Source of the DNA: Caulobacter sp.
GTDB taxonomy: Bacteria > Pseudomonadota > Alphaproteobacteria > Caulobacterales > Caulobacteraceae
Length of the DNA stretch: 64,000 nucleotides
Direction of reading: 5' to 3'
Assembly: GCA_016125585.1 (NCBI GenBank)
Contig: WGLL01000007.1
Span: 284,906-348,905, forward strand
The notes beneath the pieces are model-generated. The model was not told where the DNA came from, made no database searches, and was given only the letters and a program-made list of their open reading frames with translations. Both the position numbers and the translations under genes were made by a program. Positions 57,502 through 64,000 of this stretch are shown one piece after another (the stretch's first letter is position 1; every line of letters starts with the position of its first letter).

Positions 57502-58245
57502 ATGGGGGCCACCGTGATGCGTTCGTCCTGTCACGCTTGTCCGTTGCGTCGACTGCCCGCGTTCAAGACCGGGCGGCCGGACGAGATTGATTTCATCCAG
57601 ACCATGAAGGTCGGCGAGGAAACCTATGCCGCCGGCGAGACGATCATCGCCGAGGGCGCCGAGGGCTCGCCCTTGTACAGCCTGCTGTCGGGCTGGGCCT
57701 TCCGCTACAGCACCCTGGCCGATGGCCGCCGACAGATCCTCAATTTCCTGCTGCCAGGGGAGTTGATCGGGGTGCAGGCCAACTTTCTCGGTGCGGCGAC
57801 GCACGGCGTCGAGGCGCTCGGGCCGGCAGTGCTGTGTCGGCTGGCCCGCAACAAGATGTGGGACCTCTATCGCAACCATCCCACGCTCGGGTTCGACGTG
57901 ACCTGGCTGACGGCCCATGAGGAGGGTCTGGTCGACGAGACCCTGCTGTCCGTGGGGCGACGAACCGCCCTGGAACGGGTCGCGACCCTGCTGCTCTACC
58001 TCTACAAACGGGCGGTCAGCATCGATATGGCCAGGGACGGAGTGCTGGACCTGCCCGTGACCCAGTCGCACCTCGCCGACGCTCTCGGCCTGTCGCGGGC
58101 TCACGTCAACGAGACCCTCGGCAAACTGGAAAAGCGCGGCCTGTTCCGCTTCCGGCGCGGGCGGCTTGAGATGCTCAATCCCCGCGCCCTGGAGACCATC
58201 GCCGACTACTACGACCAGCCGCTGGATCCCCGGCCCCTGCTGTGA
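57502..58245 (+). CDS. Crp/Fnr-family transcriptional regulator
   Basis: N-term SSCHACPLRRL, cNMP-like beta-roll, HTH LPVTQSHLADALGLSRAHVNETLGKLEKRGLFRFRRG. Confidence 0.92.
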   Translation: MGATVMRSSCHACPLRRLPAFKTGRPDEIDFIQTMKVGEETYAAGETIIAEGAEGSPLYSLLSGWAFRYSTLADGRRQILNFLLPGELIGVQANFLGAATHGVEALGPAVLCRLARNKMWDLYRNHPTLGFDVTWLTAHEEGLVDETLLSVGRRTALERVATLLLYLYKRAVSIDMARDGVLDLPVTQSHLADALGLSRAHVNETLGKLEKRGLFRFRRGRLEMLNPRALETIADYYDQPLDPRPLL

Positions 58246-58249
58246 CCGC

Positions 58250-59083
58250 CTAGTTCTGCGCGCACTTGCTGCGGTCGCCCGCCTTGCAGGCGGCGACGGC
58301 GGCTTCCCAGTCGGCCCGGGCCTTGGCGGCGGCGGCCTCGCTGGCGGCGACCCTGGCGCGATAGTCGGCCATCTGACGATCATAGGCGGCCTGGTTGGCG
58401 CGGATCTCGGCTTCCCGCGCCGCCTGGGCCGCCTTGTAGTCGGCGTCACGCTTGCGATCCCGCGCCTCGGCGGCGGCGTTACGGGCGTTGACCTCGGCAT
58501 TCAGCCGCGCGGTGGCCTCATCCTGGGCTGCAAGTTCCTCCGGCGTCAGGGTCCGGCGGGCGTAGGTGTCGTTGGGATCAGCCGGCTCGGCCGGCGGGGC
58601 TGCGGTCTCCGCCTTCGCCACCGCGGGTCGGCTATTGGTTGTCGGCGCCGGCGCGGCGCGCTGCCCGCGGATCAGAGGGCTGCCGTTGGTCGAGACCAGC
58701 CTGACGCCGGATCCGCCATCGGCGGGAAAGATGATCTGCAGCTCGCAATCGCTGACGACCCACTCGATCTTGCCCTTGGCCTTGCCGCCAACCGGAGAGC
58801 GGCAGGTTCCCGAATAGACCACCCGGCGGCCGCCGCCCTTCACATCGGTGGTCACCACCGGCTTCAGCCCCTGAACCAGCAGGTCATTGGACGAATAGCC
58901 GCTGGCCTTGTCTGTGGCCGACACCTTGCTCAGCTTTCCGCTGGTGCCGGAGACGGTGAAGACGCTCCCGCTCTCGGTCGGCCATGCGCCTTGCAGCAGG
59001 CTCATCGCGTCGGGGGCGGCCTGGGCGCCGGAGGCCATGACCAGGGCGCCGACGGCGAGAAGAGAAACAGTGCGAAGCGACAT
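58250..59083 (-). CDS. Exported hypothetical protein with C-terminal coiled coil
   Basis: Signal peptide MSLRTVSLLAVGALVMASGAQA; Ala/Arg-rich C-terminal coiled coil. Confidence 0.75.
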   Translation of the reverse strand: MSLRTVSLLAVGALVMASGAQAAPDAMSLLQGAWPTESGSVFTVSGTSGKLSKVSATDKASGYSSNDLLVQGLKPVVTTDVKGGGRRVVYSGTCRSPVGGKAKGKIEWVVSDCELQIIFPADGGSGVRLVSTNGSPLIRGQRAAPAPTTNSRPAVAKAETAAPPAEPADPNDTYARRTLTPEELAAQDEATARLNAEVNARNAAAEARDRKRDADYKAAQAAREAEIRANQAAYDRQMADYRARVAASEAAAAKARADWEAAVAACKAGDRSKCAQN

Positions 59084-59261
59084 GCGGGGATTCCTCGAGG
59101 AGGCGAGAGGGGCATCGATTCCACGGAACGGGCCGTTTCGCACGTTCCAATTTTGTTAGCATGCGCCGCTGAAGGGCCGGGCGCCATTGCCTTCGCCCAC
59201 TGCGGTCGTTACATCCCGCGCCAACCCCCGAACCTGATCGAACGAGAGCGAGCGCCCCCGC

Positions 59262-60929
<1,668 letters not shown>

Positions 60930-61308
60930 GGGCGTCATCGCTCGATCGGGCGGACCTGACGAAGAATCTTCCCGGTAGTATCGGGGGGCGTTAATGGCCG
61001 GTCGTAGCCAAGCAAAACGCGGATCGCCGCCGGAACCGGGGCGACTGCGGATGAGTGGCCCACACCCACCGACGTGGTTGCATCCGCAGCCATGCCGCCT
61101 GGCGACACCAAGCTTTCGATCCTTGACGATATTCGGCGGGGCGGGGTCGGCGCCGACTGGATGCCCGGTGTTTCGCGCCACGCGGCCGAGGGCGGCCCGC
61201 TGGCCGCGCCGGTGATCGCCAGCTGCCGTGGCCCTATGCATGGTTCGGTGGATGGAACGGTCGTCCTGCGCGAGGGTTTCCCCTGCTCCGATCTTGCAGG
61301 AGACTCCC

Positions 61309-61860
61309 ATGTCACAAGACCTCTCGGGCCGCCGCGTCGCGGTCCTCGCCACCAACGGATTTGAACAGTCTGAACTTGAAGCGCCGGTCGAGGCGCTGCG
61401 AAAGGCCGGCGCGACCGTGGAGGTGGTTTCGCCGGAAGACGGCGCCATCCAGGGCTGGGAACATCATGACAAGGGCCGGAAGGTCGCCGTCGACCGCGCC
61501 CTGGCCGGGGCCCGGGCGGAGGACTACGACGCCATCGTCCTGCCCGGCGGGGTGATCAATCCTGATGCGCTGAGGCTGGAATCGGAAGCCATAGCCTTCG
61601 TCCGCAGCTTCCGGGCGGCCGGAAAGCCGATCGCCGCGATCTGCCACGGTCCCTGGACCCTGATCAACGCCGAAGCCGTCGAAGGTCGCCGGCTTACCTC
61701 CTGGCCCTCGCTCAAGGCCGACCTCGAAAACGCGGGCGCCACCTGGGTCGACGAGGAGGTGGTGGTGGACGGCGACCTGATCACCTCGCGCAATCCCGAT
61801 GATCTGCCCGCCTTCTGTCGTGAGGTCATCCGCGCCGTCGGCGAGTCCGAGTCCAGCTGA
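61309..61860 (+). CDS. DJ-1/PfpI-family protein
   Basis: VAVLATNGFEQSELEAPVEALRKAGATVEVVSPE, AICHGPWTLINAEAVEGRRLTSWPSLKADLENAGA. Confidence 0.93.
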   Translation: MSQDLSGRRVAVLATNGFEQSELEAPVEALRKAGATVEVVSPEDGAIQGWEHHDKGRKVAVDRALAGARAEDYDAIVLPGGVINPDALRLESEAIAFVRSFRAAGKPIAAICHGPWTLINAEAVEGRRLTSWPSLKADLENAGATWVDEEVVVDGDLITSRNPDDLPAFCREVIRAVGESESS

Positions 61861-62067
61861 CGCCGGATGCCGGTCCCGGGCGGCATTGAACCGCAGACCG
61901 GCCACATTGTCTTGTCAGCCAGATCGGCCTAAACCTTAGCCACGGATGGGAGAGGCGTGGATTGTGTGTTCCGCGCCGGGGCATGGTTGGTCGGCTGCGG
62001 GGCGATGGATTCCGCCACGCGCCAGACTCCATCCGGCTGTCCTGCCGGAAGAGTGGATGAGGGTTGA

Positions 62068-64000
62068 ATGGCTTACCGCATCGGCGTCGAGGGCTCTGGC
62101 GAAACCGACCTGCTGGCTGGATTTGATGACTTTGGCGATGACATCGTCGCGCGTCCTGACGCGATGGATGACACCGCCCCCGATGCTGGTGTGGAGGCCA
62201 GGATCTTTGCGCGGGAGTCCTTGAACTTCACCAGCCTGGGCCATGTCGATGCGCTCGCCGATCTGGCCCTGGGTCCGGCGGAGGACGGTGAAGGCGTCGT
62301 CTTCCACTGCGCCTGCGCCGCCTGCGCCGGGGTCGTCTCCGAATCCAAGACCCTCGTCGCCATCCGCGGGTCCGGCGACGGGCCCGACAGCCCCGACTAT
62401 TTCCTCAACGCTGACGAACGGGGCGGCACGGCCAGTAACGGCAAGGTCTCCAAGACCATCGCCCAGGCGGCGGTGCATCTGGATCGCACCTACGCCTCCT
62501 GGAACGATTTCTATATCCAGCCGGGCGTTTCCGATGAGAACAACCGCTGGGACGACCCCTACTGGGGCGGCGCCCCGTCGATTGTCACCTACGCCTTCCG
62601 GTCGACAGCGCCGACCACCATGCCCGATGACACGGGCGGCTTCACCCGCTTCACCGACCTGCAGATCAACGCCGCCATCCTGGCCCTCGCCTCATGGTCG
62701 GACGTGGCCAATGTCGTGTTCCAGCGGGTTGGCTCGGGCACGACGGGGGAGGGGGCCTATTCCAACAACGCTACCATCCTGTTCGGGAACTACGCCACCG
62801 GCGCGGCCGGCGCCGCGGCCTTCGCCTACCTGCCGAGCCAGAACCCCACCGGCGGCGACGTCTGGGTCAAGTACAGCGGTTCGGCGACCAATCCCCAGAT
62901 CGGCAACTATGGTCAGTTGACCCTGGTGCACGAGATCGGCCACGCGATCGGCTTTTCCCACCCGGGCGCCTACAACGCCGGTCCCGACACCACCTTCGAC
63001 TACGCCACCTCGGCCGAATATTACGAGGACAGCCACCAGTACACGGTGATGAGCTACTTCACCGAGGACAACACCGGGGCCTATTTCGGACCGTCCTACC
63101 CCGGCACCATCATGCTGGACGACATCGCGGCGGCCCAGCGGACCTACGGCGTCAACACCACCACCCGCACCGGCGACACCGTCTACGGCTTCAACTCGAA
63201 CGCCGATCGTCCCTGGTTCATCGCCACAAGTTCCACCACCCGGCTGGTCTTCGCGGTCTGGGACGCCGGCGGCAACGACACCTTCGATTTCTCCGGCTAC
63301 AGCAACAACCAGACCATCGATCTGCGGGAAGGCTTCTTCTCCAGCGTCGGCAGCTATCTGGGCAATCCGATGGTCGGCAACGTCGCCATCGCCATCGGCG
63401 CCGTGATCGAGAACGCCATCGGCGGGTCGGGGGCGGACCTGCTGCACGGCAACGCCGCAGCCAACCATCTGGCTGGTGGAGCGGGCAACGACATCCTGAT
63501 CGGCGACGCCGGCGCGGACGTCTTCGTCTTTGCCCCGGGCGGCGGCAACGACACTGTCATGGACTTCGTGGTCGGGACAGACCTGATCGATGACACCGCC
63601 TTTGGCGGCCACCTGAGCGTCGTCCAGAGCGGCGCCGACACCCTTGTCACCTTTGTCAGCGGCGTCACCGCTCTGCTCAAGGGCGTCAGCGCGGCGACCG
63701 TGACCAGCGCCAGCTTCCTCTCTTCACCGCCGCCTCCGCCTCCTCCGCCGCCACCGCCGCCGCCGACCTACAACCTGATCACCGGCACGGCGTCGGGCGA
63801 GACGCTGAACGGCACCTCCGGCCGCGACCAGATCCAGGGCCTGGACGGCGATGATGTGCTGAACGGGGCCGCGGCCGATGATCTGCTGCAGGGCGGCAAC
63901 GGCGCCGACACCCTGAACGGCGGGGCGGGGGACGATATCCTGACCGGCGGGGCGGGGATCGACCACTTCGTCGCCAGCGTCGGCGGCGGCAACGACACCA
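62068..64000 (+). CDS. Serralysin-like M10 metalloprotease with RTX repeats (3' truncated by window)
   Basis: HEIGHAIGFSH zinc motif, VMSYF Met-turn, RTX nonapeptides GGAGNDILIGDAG and GGAGDDILTGGAG; frame open to window end. Confidence 0.92.
   Translation, partial: MAYRIGVEGSGETDLLAGFDDFGDDIVARPDAMDDTAPDAGVEARIFARESLNFTSLGHVDALADLALGPAEDGEGVVFHCACAACAGVVSESKTLVAIRGSGDGPDSPDYFLNADERGGTASNGKVSKTIAQAAVHLDRTYASWNDFYIQPGVSDENNRWDDPYWGGAPSIVTYAFRSTAPTTMPDDTGGFTRFTDLQINAAILALASWSDVANVVFQRVGSGTTGEGAYSNNATILFGNYATGAAGAAAFAYLPSQNPTGGDVWVKYSGSATNPQIGNYGQLTLVHEIGHAIGFSHPGAYNAGPDTTFDYATSAEYYEDSHQYTVMSYFTEDNTGAYFGPSYPGTIMLDDIAAAQRTYGVNTTTRTGDTVYGFNSNADRPWFIATSSTTRLVFAVWDAGGNDTFDFSGYSNNQTIDLREGFFSSVGSYLGNPMVGNVAIAIGAVIENAIGGSGADLLHGNAAANHLAGGAGNDILIGDAGADVFVFAPGGGNDTVMDFVVGTDLIDDTAFGGHLSVVQSGADTLVTFVSGVTALLKGVSAATVTSASFLSSPPPPPPPPPPPPPTYNLITGTASGETLNGTSGRDQIQGLDGDDVLNGAAADDLLQGGNGADTLNGGAGDDILTGGAGIDHFVASVGGGNDT
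63727..63765 (+). repeat. CCN microsatellite encoding 13 consecutive prolines
   Basis: ccgccgcctccgcctcctccgccgccaccgccgccgccg; SSPPPPPPPPPPPPPTYN linker between RTX blocks. Confidence 0.9.

Noticed and set aside
60930-61308. About 380-bp intergenic region between ettA and the DJ-1/PfpI gene as a possible ncRNA
   Set aside because: No convincing stem-loop, terminator or promoter recognised by eye; needs RNA-seq

Overview
High-GC alphaproteobacterial chromosome, most likely Caulobacterales (Caulobacter/Phenylobacterium-like), judged from flagellar gene content, a PleC-like kinase and a CtrA-box motif. The content is mainly conserved core genes: flagellar genes (fliL end, fliM, motE-like, TPR protein, fliO/fliP, flgB, flgC, fliE); a long compact run of dgt-like, SPOR, nagZ, scpA, scpB, tatABC, TPR, bamB and der; purF-cvpA-radA; alr; a PleC-like kinase; pepN; ettA. 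Accessory content: a two-gene multiheme cytochrome c locus whose second product resembles TsdA; a MarR/pentapeptide-VOC fusion locus; an HWE kinase with a single-domain response regulator; paired acyl-CoA dehydrogenases; GH15, CBS and VWA genes; a translationally coupled Sel1 / beta-helix exported pair next to two exported amidohydrolases; and an RTX M10 metalloprotease cut by the window end. I saw no CRISPR array, rRNA, tRNA, prophage or transposase. I found no clear-cut new system. The best candidates for follow-up are the cytochrome pair, the Sel1/beta-helix pair, the AMIN-like/TPR flagellar-cluster protein, and a mosaic palindromic intergenic repeat at about 27.24-27.35 kb. All family calls come from reading the translations; no database search was run.
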